A stretch of 64,000 nucleotides of DNA from Pseudomonas sp. MYb327 (GTDB lineage: Bacteria; Pseudomonadota; Gammaproteobacteria; Pseudomonadales; Pseudomonadaceae), in NCBI RefSeq assembly GCF_040438925.1, contig NZ_CP159258.1, positions 2,184,001-2,248,000 of the forward strand, read 5' to 3'. The stretch's first letter is position 1. Every line of letters begins with the position of its first letter. Below the pieces are notes generated by a model. That model saw only the letters and a list, made by a program, of their open reading frames with translations. It was not told where the DNA came from and did not search any database. This document shows, piece by piece, positions 27,892-36,976 of this stretch. The position numbers were made by a program, and so were the translations under genes.

Positions 27892-28746
27892 ATGAACTAC
27901 CCCAAACCACCCTTCCCCAAGCAACACCAACCTGTCCCCGGCTCCCAGCGAAAAATGGATCCCTACCCCGATTGTGGCGAGCAAAGCTATAAGGGCTCGG
28001 GGCGCCTGGAAGGCAAGATTGCCCTGATCACCGGTGGCGACAGTGGTATCGGTCGCGCCGTGGCGATTGCCTTTGCCCGTGAAGGCGCGGACGTGGCTAT
28101 TGCCTACCTCGATGAACAGGAAGACGCGCAGGAAACCGCCCGTTGGGTGGAACAGGCCGGGCGCCAATGTCTGCTGCTGCCCGGAGACCTGGCGCACAAG
28201 GTGCATTGCCAGGCACTGGTGGAGAAAACCGTCGAACGCTTCGGTCGCATCGACGTGCTGGTCAATAACGCCGCGTTCCAGATGACCCACGAAACCCTGG
28301 AAGACATTCCCGATGAAGAATGGGTGATGACCTTCGACGTCAACATCACGGCCATCTTCAGGATTTGTCAGGCCGCGTTGAAACACATGAAGCCCGGCAG
28401 TTCGATCATCAATACCAGTTCGGTGAATTCCGACATGCCCAACCCCACCCTGCTCGCCTACGCCACGACCAAGGGTGCAATTGCCAACTTCACCGCTGGT
28501 CTGGCGCAAATGCTCGGGCCGAAAAATATCCGGGTCAACAGCGTGGCGCCCGGGCCGATCTGGACGCCGCTGATCGTTTCCACCATGCCGGAAGAAACCG
28601 TGCAGAACTTCGGCGCCAACACCCCCCTTGGGCGCCCGGGTCAACCAGTGGAAGTAGCGCCGATTTATGTGCTTTTGGCCTCGGACGAAGGCAGCTATAT
28701 CACTGGCCAGCGCTTTGGCGTGACCGGTGGCAAGCCGATCCTTTGA
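27892..28746 (+). CDS. SDR-family oxidoreductase (YghA-like)
   Basis: A 284-residue short-chain dehydrogenase. The N-terminal tail (YPKPPFPKQHQPVPG) precedes the Rossmann motif ITGGDSGIGRAVA near 48-60. The NNA motif is near 128, a catalytic Ser lies in INTSSVNS and the Tyr/Lys pair is in YATTKGA near 190. The tail and DCGEQSYKGSGRL stretch are typical of the YghA group, NADP(H)-dependent aldehyde reductases. I choose ATG 27892, with GGAG 7 bases upstream; ATG 27889 is equally in frame. Confidence 0.87.
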   Translation: MNYPKPPFPKQHQPVPGSQRKMDPYPDCGEQSYKGSGRLEGKIALITGGDSGIGRAVAIAFAREGADVAIAYLDEQEDAQETARWVEQAGRQCLLLPGDLAHKVHCQALVEKTVERFGRIDVLVNNAAFQMTHETLEDIPDEEWVMTFDVNITAIFRICQAALKHMKPGSSIINTSSVNSDMPNPTLLAYATTKGAIANFTAGLAQMLGPKNIRVNSVAPGPIWTPLIVSTMPEETVQNFGANTPLGRPGQPVEVAPIYVLLASDEGSYITGQRFGVTGGKPIL

Positions 28747-28853
28747 GCAAGGCTGAAAAAATTGAACCCGCGGATATTGCCCGTGCTCAACACTTTATCG
28801 GGCCTCACGTCGTGTACTGCTGTTCACTCAAGAATTTGAAACAAACGAAAACC

Positions 28854-28884
28854 TGTGGCGAGGGGAGCTTGCTCCCTCGCCACA
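28854..28884. repeat. Perfect intergenic hairpin (GTGGCGAGGG/CCCTCGCCAC type)
   Basis: TGTGGCGAGGGGAGCTTGCT continues into TCCCTCGCCACA, giving a long near-perfect stem with a small loop. The same hairpin recurs at 31592-31625 and 60858-60887, each after a gene. It is a dispersed Pseudomonas palindrome that may act as a transcript end or stabiliser. Confidence 0.82.
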
Positions 28885-28933
28885 AGTGAATAGCATGCTT
28901 CCCCGGAGGGCCTTTCGATATCTGGAGGTCGCC

Positions 28934-29545
28934 ATGTCCGCACCTATCGTCAAGCTGTTTACCCAACCTAACTTCGCGTGGACGGATATCCGCAAGGAAG
29001 AGGAAGCACATCCGCGCCACTATCTTGCACATTTGCTACTGCTCGCCTTGATCCCTCCGGTTTGCCTGTTTATCGGGACCACTTACGTTGGCTGGAGCCT
29101 GGCGGAAAATGAAACGGTGAAGCTTAGTTCCGCCAGTGCGCTGCAACTCTGCATATTGCTGTACGTCAGCATCCTGGTTGGCGTCGCCGTGATGGGGCTG
29201 TTCATTCGCTGGATGTCACGCACCTTCGACGCCCGGCCTACCGTCAATCAATGCATCGGTTTTGCGGCCTACACCGTCACGCCGTTTTTCCTCGCGGGCC
29301 TCGCTGGCCTGTACCCGAGTCGTTGGCTGGCCATTTTGGTGTTAGGCGCAGCATCGGCGTATTCGACGTTCCTGCTGTTTGTGGGATTGCCGACGTTTAT
29401 GCATGAGCGCAAGGAACAAGGCCTGCTCAACTCCGCTTGTGTCTGGGGCGTCGGGCTGTTGGTGCTGGTGACGATTCTGGTGGAAATGATCCTGGTGTGG
29501 TTCAACGTGCTGACGCCCGAGTATTTGCGCGCGACTGTCGGTTGA
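28934..29545 (+). CDS. Yip1-family membrane protein
   Basis: A 203-residue inner-membrane protein with five hydrophobic helices (about 36-58, 70-95, 112-130, 138-158, 172-192). The N-terminal wording (VKLFTQPNFAWTDIRKEEE) and the topology fit the bacterial Yip1/DUF1282 family (YohC-like), whose function is unknown. The ATG at 28934 has GGAGGT upstream. Its stop overlaps the start of the antiporter gene (TGATG), so the two are translated together. Confidence 0.8.
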   Translation: MSAPIVKLFTQPNFAWTDIRKEEEAHPRHYLAHLLLLALIPPVCLFIGTTYVGWSLAENETVKLSSASALQLCILLYVSILVGVAVMGLFIRWMSRTFDARPTVNQCIGFAAYTVTPFFLAGLAGLYPSRWLAILVLGAASAYSTFLLFVGLPTFMHERKEQGLLNSACVWGVGLLVLVTILVEMILVWFNVLTPEYLRATVG

Positions 29546-30921
29546 TGACAGAAGCCATGAGCTTCACCGCTTGGGTCGCCGTGCTGGGTGCCGTGCTGCT
29601 GGCGTTGGCACTCACCTCGTCGTACCTGCGCTGGATGCCTGTGACCACGTCCGCCGTGTGCCTGGCGCTGGGCGTGGCCATCGGGCCGTCGGGACTCGGC
29701 TGGCTCAGGCTGGATATAAAGGACGCGTCGTTCTGGATGGAGCACCTGACGGAAGTCGCGGTGCTCTTTTCTTTGTTCGTCTGCGGGTTGAAGCTGCGGC
29801 TGCCGCTCAAGGATCGCAAGTGGCGCGTGGCGTATGGGCTGGCCGGGCCGGTGATGCTCCTGAGCATCACCGGTGTCTGCCTGTTGCTGCATTTTGCCTT
29901 TGGACTTGCGTGGGGGCCGTCGCTGTTGATCGGCGCGATATTGGCGCCCACCGACCCGGTACTGGCCTCTCTGGTTCAGGTCAACGACTCCAAGGACGAC
30001 GATCCGGTGCGTTTCGGACTTTCTGGTGAAGCCGGTCTTAACGACGGGATAGCCTTTCCATTTGTGATCCTCGGTTTGCTGTTCCTGCAACAGGGCGATT
30101 CCTCTTCAACCACCTGGCTCGATGACTGGGCGCTCAAACGTCTTTTGTGGGCCGTGCCTGCCGGTTTATTGATTGGCTACTCCATGGGCCGAGGTATCGG
30201 GCGTCTAACTTTATCTATGCGCATCAGAAACGCCGACAGCACCCTTTCACCCAATGACTATCTGACGTTCGCGCTGATTGCACTGGCTTACGTCGCCGCC
30301 GAATCGGTTCATGGTTATGGGTTTCTGTCGGTATTCGCCGCAGGCCTCGGCTTGCGTGGGGCCGAGGTCAAATCCACGGGCAATGCACAACCACCGGCCG
30401 AGCATCTGGTTCAGGCAGTGGTCGGCCACCAGAACGTCGAGCCCGATGCCGCCGTGCATGGTGATGTAGAGCATCTGGAGGACACACAAGTGGCGGCCGG
30501 GATCATGATCGGCGACATGCTGTCCTTTGGTAGCCTGGTGGAGCGGGCTATGGAAGTGTTTTTGGTAACGTTGCTCGGCGTCGTGCTGATGGCCCACTGG
30601 GACTGGCGCGCGTTGGCCATTGGTGGTGTGTTGTTCTGCCTGATTCGTCCCCTTAGCGTCATGCTCATACCGTGGGGTAACGTGCTCGACGGTCGGCAAC
30701 GCTTATTGATCGGCTGGTTCGGCATTCGCGGGATTGGCAGCTTTTATTACCTGTTCTATGTCCTCAACCATGGGCTGAATCCGTCAGTTGCAACACTGTG
30801 TACTGACCTGACGCTGTCCGTGGTCGCGTTGAGCATCTTGATTCATGGCGTCAGTACGCAACCGGTCCTCGCCCGCTATGAGCAACGCAAGAAGCCAGCC
30901 GTTGAGCCGCGAACTGCATGA
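29545..30921 (+). CDS. CPA1-type cation:proton antiporter (NhaP-like)
   Basis: A 458-residue inner-membrane antiporter with roughly 12 helices. It carries LIGAILAPTDPVLAS and FGLSGEAGLNDGIAFPFV, which hold the ion-binding Asp residues of the NhaP/NhaE-like CPA1 family. It should exchange Na+ or K+ for H+. The start is ATG 29545, overlapping the Yip1 stop; earlier in-frame codons lie inside the preceding gene. The hydrophilic loop around residues 275-330 (AEVKSTGNAQPPAEH) is somewhat long. Confidence 0.87.
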   Translation: MTEAMSFTAWVAVLGAVLLALALTSSYLRWMPVTTSAVCLALGVAIGPSGLGWLRLDIKDASFWMEHLTEVAVLFSLFVCGLKLRLPLKDRKWRVAYGLAGPVMLLSITGVCLLLHFAFGLAWGPSLLIGAILAPTDPVLASLVQVNDSKDDDPVRFGLSGEAGLNDGIAFPFVILGLLFLQQGDSSSTTWLDDWALKRLLWAVPAGLLIGYSMGRGIGRLTLSMRIRNADSTLSPNDYLTFALIALAYVAAESVHGYGFLSVFAAGLGLRGAEVKSTGNAQPPAEHLVQAVVGHQNVEPDAAVHGDVEHLEDTQVAAGIMIGDMLSFGSLVERAMEVFLVTLLGVVLMAHWDWRALAIGGVLFCLIRPLSVMLIPWGNVLDGRQRLLIGWFGIRGIGSFYYLFYVLNHGLNPSVATLCTDLTLSVVALSILIHGVSTQPVLARYEQRKKPAVEPRTA

Positions 30922-31107
30922 AGCAACGTCACTACTCATGCAGCCTGCATGACCTCTATTCGCCAGCACTCCATATATCTCATTGATTTTTTACGAATTT
31001 ATCCGGCGGTCGAAAGCGGCACGACTCATGCTCTATTCCCAAGAGCGACTTTCGGCATCGAGACCGTTTGCGCTCTTCCATTCCGTGACGACTTGAGAGA
31101 CCTCACC

Positions 31108-31584
31108 ATGAACGCCATAGACCTGTTGAAAGCTGACCATGAACGCGTAAAAGGCATCTTGAGCCAATTGAGCGAGTCCACCGAGCGCGGCATTAAAAAA
31201 CGCACTGAATTGCTGGCCAAGCTGGAAATGGAAATCTCCATCCACACGCGTCTGGAAGAAGAAGTCCTGTATCCGGCTTACAAAAAAGCCGGCGGCAAAG
31301 AGCAGGACGTCATGTACTACGAAGCCAAAGAAGAGCATCGCACCGTTGATTCGCTGGTTCTGCCGGACCTCAAAGTCACCGACCCGTCGACACCTGAATT
31401 TGCCGGTCGGGTCAAAGTGGTCAAGGAGTTGCTGGAGCACCACATTGAAGAGGAAGAAACAGAAATGTTTCCTCAAGCCAAGAAACTGCTTGGTAAAGCA
31501 GAGCTGGAAGAATTGGGGGCACAGATGGAAACACTGAAAGCTCAACTGAAGAAAGAGCTCGGTGCGCCCAACATGGCTGCCTGA
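31108..31584 (+). CDS. Hemerythrin-domain protein
   Basis: A 158-residue four-helix bundle. Iron ligands can be traced: DHERVKG near 10-16, HTRLEEEVLYPA near 42-53, EEHRTVD near 73-79 and HHIEEEETEMFPQ near 108-120, the H-HxxxE-H-HxxxE pattern of non-haem diiron hemerythrins. It may bind O2, NO or iron. The start is ATG 31108; the longer frame to 30949 lacks support. It is single, ending at a hairpin repeat. Confidence 0.88.
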   Translation: MNAIDLLKADHERVKGILSQLSESTERGIKKRTELLAKLEMEISIHTRLEEEVLYPAYKKAGGKEQDVMYYEAKEEHRTVDSLVLPDLKVTDPSTPEFAGRVKVVKELLEHHIEEEETEMFPQAKKLLGKAELEELGAQMETLKAQLKKELGAPNMAA

Positions 31585-31591
31585 TTGCAAA

Positions 31592-31625
31592 CATATGGCG
31601 AGGGAACTTGCTCCCTCGCCATATG
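31592..31625. repeat. Perfect intergenic hairpin (CATATGGCGAGGG type)
   Basis: CATATGGCGAGGGAACTTGC and the complementary CTCCCTCGCCATATG form a stem of about 13 bp directly after the hemerythrin stop and before the convergent hybrid kinase stop at 31643. It is a variant of the 28854 and 60858 hairpins. Confidence 0.8.
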
Positions 31626-31642
31626 TACAACCTAAATCGCTA

Positions 31643-33565
31643 TCACTTCATCGCCGCAGCAATGATTTCCACCAGATTGTGCTGGGTAAAAGGTTTCGGC
31701 AATCTGGGAAGCCTGGCTGCATTACCTTCGAGACGTTCGGCATAACCTGTCGCCAGGATAATTGGCACGTCTGACTTCCGCGTGCGGATGGCATCTGCCA
31801 ATTGAGCGCCACTCATCTGAGGCATTGCCATGTCGGTGATGACTAGGTCGATCGCTTTCTCAGCCTCGAACAACTCCAGCGCCTGGACGCCGGATGTCGC
31901 CGCGATCACCCGATGACCGAGGTCTTCGAGCAACAGACAAGTACTGGTCAGCACCAGGCTGTCGTCATCCACCACCAATACACACAGGCGAGAAACCTCC
32001 GGTGTGGCCAGTTCATCGATAACCGCTGCCTGTTGCGAACCGCTGGCAGCGACGGGCAACCATAGCTCTGCAGTCGTGCCGTGGTCTTTCTTGCTCTTGA
32101 GAACGAATCGTCCGCCCAGTTGTTCGATAAAGCCGTGCACCATCGATAGCCCGAGCCCCGTGCCTTTACCGAGCCCCTTCGTGGTGAAAAACGGGTCCAT
32201 CGCCGAGGCCAGTGTCGCTTCGTCCATGCCCTCCCCGGTATCGGTGACACTCAGGCAGACATATCGCCCGGCCACCATATGCGGGCGAATTTCCTCACGA
32301 ACTTCTTCGGCACGGGTGCTGATCACGATTTTCCCGCCGTGGGGCATGGCATCACGGGCATTGGTGGCCAGGTTCAACACGGCAAGTTCAAGTTGATTGA
32401 CGTCAGCCATGACCGGTTCAAGTTGTGGAGGGAACCGGGTTTCAAGGACGACTGAAGGACCTAACGAACTGCGCAACAACCCGGAGATGCCCTGCACCAG
32501 TATCGGTAACTCAACAGGTTCGGACTTGAGCTCCTGGCGCCTGGCGAAAGCAAGCATGCGCTGGGTCAGGGACACCCCCCGCTGGGCGCCCTGAGTGGCA
32601 TTGTCGATCAGTCGGGTAATTTTCGGGTCGTCCGCGATTCGTTTGCGGACGATTTCCAGATTGCCAAGGATGACTGTCAGCAGATTATTGAAATCATGGG
32701 CAATCCCCCCGCTCAGTTGACCGATAGCCTGCATTTTTTGCGCCTGGAACAGCGCTTCACGGGTTTTTTCCAGGGCTTGCTGCGCTTGGGTCACCTCGGT
32801 GATATCGCGGGTGATCTTGGCAAACCCGAGCAAGGTGCCGGTCTCGCCCCAGATCGGGTCCACGACCACATGGGCATAGAATCGAGTGCCGTCCTTGCGC
32901 ACACGCCAGCCCTTGTTTTCAAAACGCCCCTCACGCACGGCGATATCCAATGTTCGTTGCGGTTCGCCAGCTGCACGGTCCTCAGGGGTGTAGAACAGTG
33001 AAAAGTGCTGGCCGATGATTTCTTCGGGCGCGTAGCCCTTGATGCGCTGAGCGCCCAGGTTCCAGTTGGTCAGGCGTCCATCCGGATCAAGCATGTAGAT
33101 CGCGTAGTCGGTGACGCTTTGCACCAGCAGGCGGAATTGTTGCTCGCTTTGCTTGAGCACTTCCTCCGCCATTTTTCGGTCGGTCAGATCACGGGTAATC
33201 TTGGCAAACCCCAGTAGCTGGCCGGACGTGTCATAAATCGGATCAATCACCACGTGGGACCAAAAATGCGTGCCATCCTTGCGCACACGCCAGCCTTCAC
33301 CTTCAAAACGCCCCTCGCGAATCGCCGTGTCCAACGCTAATTGAGGCTTGCCGATACGGCGGTCTTCCTCGGTGTAAAAACGCGAAAAGTGCTGACCGAG
33401 AATCTCGGCCTCTTCATAGCCTTTGAAACGTCGGGCGCCGGCGTTCCAACTGATGATGATGCCGTCGGGATCAATCATGTAGATCGCGTAGTCAATCACC
33501 GCATCGATCAACAAGCGAAAACGCTTGTCTTCGAAGGCATTGGCTTTGTTTCGATCTTCGCTCAT
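31643..33565 (-). CDS. PAS-PAS hybrid histidine kinase with receiver domain
   Basis: A 640-residue soluble hybrid kinase. Two PAS domains (about 15-135 and 140-260) are near-duplicates, each with the IIGQHFSxFYT and GEGWRVRKDGTxF wording. A HisKA domain follows with H in GGIAHDFNNLLT (near 290), then HATPase (GLGKGTGLGLSMVHGF near 470). A C-terminal receiver (VLVVDDDSLV, DLVITDMAMPQMSG near 570) follows. This resembles FixL/blue-light-type hybrid kinases, but no Cys of the LOV type is visible in the PAS core. No partner gene is next to it. The start is ATG 33565. Confidence 0.9.
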   Translation of the reverse strand: MSEDRNKANAFEDKRFRLLIDAVIDYAIYMIDPDGIIISWNAGARRFKGYEEAEILGQHFSRFYTEEDRRIGKPQLALDTAIREGRFEGEGWRVRKDGTHFWSHVVIDPIYDTSGQLLGFAKITRDLTDRKMAEEVLKQSEQQFRLLVQSVTDYAIYMLDPDGRLTNWNLGAQRIKGYAPEEIIGQHFSLFYTPEDRAAGEPQRTLDIAVREGRFENKGWRVRKDGTRFYAHVVVDPIWGETGTLLGFAKITRDITEVTQAQQALEKTREALFQAQKMQAIGQLSGGIAHDFNNLLTVILGNLEIVRKRIADDPKITRLIDNATQGAQRGVSLTQRMLAFARRQELKSEPVELPILVQGISGLLRSSLGPSVVLETRFPPQLEPVMADVNQLELAVLNLATNARDAMPHGGKIVISTRAEEVREEIRPHMVAGRYVCLSVTDTGEGMDEATLASAMDPFFTTKGLGKGTGLGLSMVHGFIEQLGGRFVLKSKKDHGTTAELWLPVAASGSQQAAVIDELATPEVSRLCVLVVDDDSLVLTSTCLLLEDLGHRVIAATSGVQALELFEAEKAIDLVITDMAMPQMSGAQLADAIRTRKSDVPIILATGYAERLEGNAARLPRLPKPFTQHNLVEIIAAAMK

Positions 33566-33665
33566 TGAAATCTCGAGTCATATTGGATTTTCTGGAGTAT
33601 GCGACAAACAGCCGATTTGAGAAGACTTTACCTCGGCAGTTTGCTTCTCAAGCGGTTATGCCCAC

Positions 33666-34568
33666 TCAGCGATACACGTATTTGGTGATATAAGAATACA
33701 GGTCGTTATAGACAAAATCGGGCACCTGTTTGTCATATTCCTTGGTTTTCAGTAGTTGCAGATGACACTCCTTGACTGCCTCATCACGCTCCTCCATCGA
33801 ATAAACAGATCTTCTGAGGATTTTGTCATAGGCGCTGTACGTATAAGGTTCCAATGTGGAAGTCTCAGTAAGTTCGCCCGCTGCGTCCAGGGTGTAGGTA
33901 CTGTGCGCGCGCAGCACCCGGTCCTGCAGTGCGCCCAGCCCACGCTCGTACAAAAATATTTGAGAGCCACTCACTGTCTTTGCGAGGAACTCGAAGGCGA
34001 CGAGGACCGCCGGGGCGTTACTGATGCTTGACTCCAGCCTCGAATAGCTGACGAATCGTTCCAGTTCTTGCTTAGCCAGGCTGGAGAATGCCCGCTTGAT
34101 GCTGGACATATGGGCAAACGCGTGATTACAACCCACAACATGGATTTCCGGTTGATAACCTTCAGCAAATTTTGCCAACCCGGCAAAAGCGATGTCATCG
34201 AACGCGCACTCCATGATGATGTTGTACTGATGAGTGCGCGCAGAGGTGAAGATTTGTGCTCCGAGGTCCCTGGCAAACGCTTCTGTGTGTTCGTAGGCGT
34301 GCAGAACCCCGAGCTTGATCATGTCGGCGTATTGCGGGTGTTTTTTTCGGTACTCGGGCAGGTACAAACGAACGTAATTCCCGTAACGCCCGGATGGCAG
34401 CAAACTTTTTTCCAGCAAGTAAGTCTTTCCCGAGCCTTCCACTCCAGCGGTGATTAACAGCTTGCGCGGGGTTTCTACGGTTTTGCCGGCGAACAGCGTG
34501 GCAGTGATTTCAGTGAACGCCTTGGTTACGTCCTCGGGGGTGTAGGTGTACTTCGATGCATCTGACAT
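33666..34568 (-). CDS. Zeta-toxin-like P-loop kinase
   Basis: A 300-residue cytosolic protein. A Walker A motif GVEGSGKT (residues 42-49) is followed by PEYRKKHPQYADM and by NIIMECAFDD and a GYQPEIHVVG stretch. The spacing and wording fit the zeta-toxin/PezT-like P-loop family, which phosphorylate UDP-N-acetylglucosamine or related substrates. No antitoxin gene is adjacent, and base composition is somewhat less GC-rich than its neighbours. The C-terminal third (about 200-300) has no recognised domain. The start is ATG 34568 behind AAGGA about 9 bases upstream; a perfect inverted repeat covers this start. The name is a family call, not a tested toxin. Confidence 0.68.
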   Translation of the reverse strand: MSDASKYTYTPEDVTKAFTEITATLFAGKTVETPRKLLITAGVEGSGKTYLLEKSLLPSGRYGNYVRLYLPEYRKKHPQYADMIKLGVLHAYEHTEAFARDLGAQIFTSARTHQYNIIMECAFDDIAFAGLAKFAEGYQPEIHVVGCNHAFAHMSSIKRAFSSLAKQELERFVSYSRLESSISNAPAVLVAFEFLAKTVSGSQIFLYERGLGALQDRVLRAHSTYTLDAAGELTETSTLEPYTYSAYDKILRRSVYSMEERDEAVKECHLQLLKTKEYDKQVPDFVYNDLYSYITKYVYR

Positions 34569-34673
34569 ACCTTGATTTCCTTATCAAAGAGTTGGGTAAA
34601 AGTGATGACCAGCCCTATGAATAAAGTTCGCTTTTGGGGATTGTTCAAATCGCCGTTTGCATCAAGGTATGTC
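34564..34673 (-). promoter_or_regulatory. 13-bp perfect inverted repeat enclosing the zeta-like kinase leader and start codon
   Basis: GACATACCTTGAT at 34564-34576 and its exact reverse complement ATCAAGGTATGTC at 34661-34673 flank 84 bases. On the minus-strand transcript the downstream arm contains the AUG (34566-34568) and nearby leader bases. A folded leader would bury the start codon. An alternative small hairpin TTGAT-ttcctt-ATCAA (34572-34587) overlaps the same arm. This could be a switch, an operator pair or the ends of a small element. Confidence 0.6.
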
Positions 34674-34696
34674 TATGTTTTTAAAGGTAAAAAATC

Positions 34697-36976
34697 CTAC
34701 CAATCAGAGTGAATTATCTTCGGTGCAATCGACCACCAGCGTGGGAGCAATTGCTTGACCTTGCTCTCGCCAAAGCGGTCATCGATCAACATCACCACCC
34801 CTTGGTCCTGTTGGGTGCGAATCACTCGCCCCGCTGCTTGCACGACTTTCTGTACACCGGGATACAGGTAGGTGTAGTCGTAGCCAGCACCGAAAATAGC
34901 CGCCATCCGCCGCTTCAGTTGCTCGTTGACCGGGTTGAGCTGCGCCAACCCCAAGGTGGCAATGAATGCGCCAATCAGCCGAGCGCCCGGCAAGTCGATG
35001 CCTTCGCCAAACGCCCCGCCCAGTACCGCAAAGCCGACGCCCTGGCTCTCGGCGGTGAATTGATCCAGAAACAGCTGACGTTGCTCCTCCGCCATTCCTC
35101 GGGATTGCGACCAGAGATTGATCTGCGGATACCGCTCGGCCAGCAACTGCGCGACTTGCTGCATGTAATCGAAACTGCTGAAGAACGCGAGGTAATTTCC
35201 GGGGCGCTGGGTGAACTGTTCGGCGATCAACTCGACAATCGGCTCCAGGGACGCTTGGCGATGCACGAAGCGGGTGGAGATCTGGTTGACGATGTGCACC
35301 TGCAACTGGTCGGCGTGAAACGGCGATTCAACGTCGATACACACCGTGTTGGCCGGCGTGCCGAGCAAATCGGCGTAATAGTGACGAGGGCTGAGGGTGG
35401 CGGAAAACAGCACGGTGCTGCGCGCAGCCGTGAGGCGTGGACCGATAAAACCGGCAGGCACCACGTTGCGCAGGCATAACTGCGAAAGGCTTTTCTTGCG
35501 GTCGAGGTCGCGTTTGCTGATATCGAACAGGAACTGCTCGTCGAAGAGTTCGGCAACCCGGCAAAATTGCAGCATGTCGAAGTAAAAACTCTGTAGCGCA
35601 CTGTCCAGCCCCTGCGGGTGATCGTTCAGATAATCGCCGATGCTGGCGCTGCACGATGACAACGCCTGGAGCAGTTTTTCCGGAGGTTTGTCATAAGCCT
35701 GATAGGTGCCCTGTTGCTGATTGTGCAGGGCGTTCCATTCGCGATTGACCCGCTGCAAGGGCTTTTTCAACGCCTCGGGAGCGGTTTTTCGTACGCCGTT
35801 GAGGGACGATTGATCGAGGCTGGCGCTGTACATCTGACGACCGCGTTCCACCAGGTTGTGGGCTTCGTCGACCAGCGCCGCGACTTTCCAGTTGTTGAGC
35901 TGCGCCAGGCCGAACAACAGCGCACTGAAATCGAAGTAATAGTTGTAGTCGGCGACCACCACGTCGGCCCAGCGGGCCATTTCCTGGCTGAGGTAATACG
36001 GACAAACCTCGTGTTCCAGAGCGATTTGACGCAATGCACATTGATTCAACAATCTGACTTCGCTGGCAGCCTGACGCGCCGCCGGCAAGCGATCATAGAA
36101 ACCCTGGGCCAGTGGGCAGGATTCGCCGTGGCACGCCTTGTCCGGGTGCTCGCAGGCTTTGTCCCGGGCGATCATCTCCAGAACCCGCAACGGCGGCGCA
36201 TCGGCGCTGTCGAGAATCACCTGCGCAGCGTCCAGTGCCAGTTTGCGTCCCGGGGTTTTCGCAGTGAGGAAAAACACCTTGTCCAGTTGCTGTGGTGTCA
36301 ACGCCTTGAGCATCGGAAATAACGTACCGACGGTCTTGCCGATACCCGTCGGCGCCTGGGCCATCAAACAGCGACCGGTACTGACGGCCTTGAACACCGA
36401 CTCGGCCAGATGACGCTGCCCCGGTCGAAAACCGGCATGGGGAAACGCCAATTGCTCAGCGGCCCGATTGCGTCTCTCGCGGTGAACCATTTCCTGCTCG
36501 GCCCAGTGCAGGAACCGGGCGCAATGCTCCTCGAAGAACGATTTCAGTTCCGTTGCGCTGAAGCGCTCGACCAGACAAGTTTCCTTTTCACTGACGATGT
36601 CGAAGTACACCAGCGCCAGGCTGATCTGCTCAAGCTTGAGTTTCTGGCACATCAACCAACCGTAGACCTTCGCCTGCGCCCAGTGCAGATGGCGGTGATT
36701 GGCCGGTTGCTTACTCAAGTCGCCGCGGTAGGTTTTGACTTCTTCCAGGCAGTTTTGCCCGGGATCATAGCCATCCGCCCTGCCCTTTACTGCCAGGGTT
36801 CGATATTGGCCTTCAAGGGCGACTTCACTCTGATACCCGTCACTACGCCGTGAAGCTACCGTGCGATGGCCCAAAATTCCCTCCAGTGCGGTGGGGGACG
36901 GCGTAAAACGCAGGTCGAGGTCACCGACCTTGGCAGTGAATTCACACAACGCCCGTACGGCAATGCTGTAGCTCAA
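34697..36976 (-). CDS. DinG/XPD-type superfamily 2 DNA helicase
   Basis: A 759-residue helicase. It begins with a PD-(D/E)XK-like region (about 20-150, including KGRADGYDPGQNCLEEVKTYRG). The helicase core follows: Walker A QAPTGIGKTVG near 210, a cysteine set (CEHPDKACHGESC and later cysteines) that could hold the 4Fe-4S cluster of XPD-like enzymes, the DEAH-type box DEAHN, and late motifs GGAFGEGIDLPG and QAAGRVIRTQQDQG. I choose TTG 36976, which overlaps the TGA of fan1 (TTGA) and matches the expected start (LSYSIAVRALCEF); ATG 36994 is an alternative. The frame extension to 37285 lies inside fan1 and is spurious. Confidence 0.88.
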   Translation of the reverse strand: MSYSIAVRALCEFTAKVGDLDLRFTPSPTALEGILGHRTVASRRSDGYQSEVALEGQYRTLAVKGRADGYDPGQNCLEEVKTYRGDLSKQPANHRHLHWAQAKVYGWLMCQKLKLEQISLALVYFDIVSEKETCLVERFSATELKSFFEEHCARFLHWAEQEMVHRERRNRAAEQLAFPHAGFRPGQRHLAESVFKAVSTGRCLMAQAPTGIGKTVGTLFPMLKALTPQQLDKVFFLTAKTPGRKLALDAAQVILDSADAPPLRVLEMIARDKACEHPDKACHGESCPLAQGFYDRLPAARQAASEVRLLNQCALRQIALEHEVCPYYLSQEMARWADVVVADYNYYFDFSALLFGLAQLNNWKVAALVDEAHNLVERGRQMYSASLDQSSLNGVRKTAPEALKKPLQRVNREWNALHNQQQGTYQAYDKPPEKLLQALSSCSASIGDYLNDHPQGLDSALQSFYFDMLQFCRVAELFDEQFLFDISKRDLDRKKSLSQLCLRNVVPAGFIGPRLTAARSTVLFSATLSPRHYYADLLGTPANTVCIDVESPFHADQLQVHIVNQISTRFVHRQASLEPIVELIAEQFTQRPGNYLAFFSSFDYMQQVAQLLAERYPQINLWSQSRGMAEEQRQLFLDQFTAESQGVGFAVLGGAFGEGIDLPGARLIGAFIATLGLAQLNPVNEQLKRRMAAIFGAGYDYTYLYPGVQKVVQAAGRVIRTQQDQGVVMLIDDRFGESKVKQLLPRWWSIAPKIIHSDW

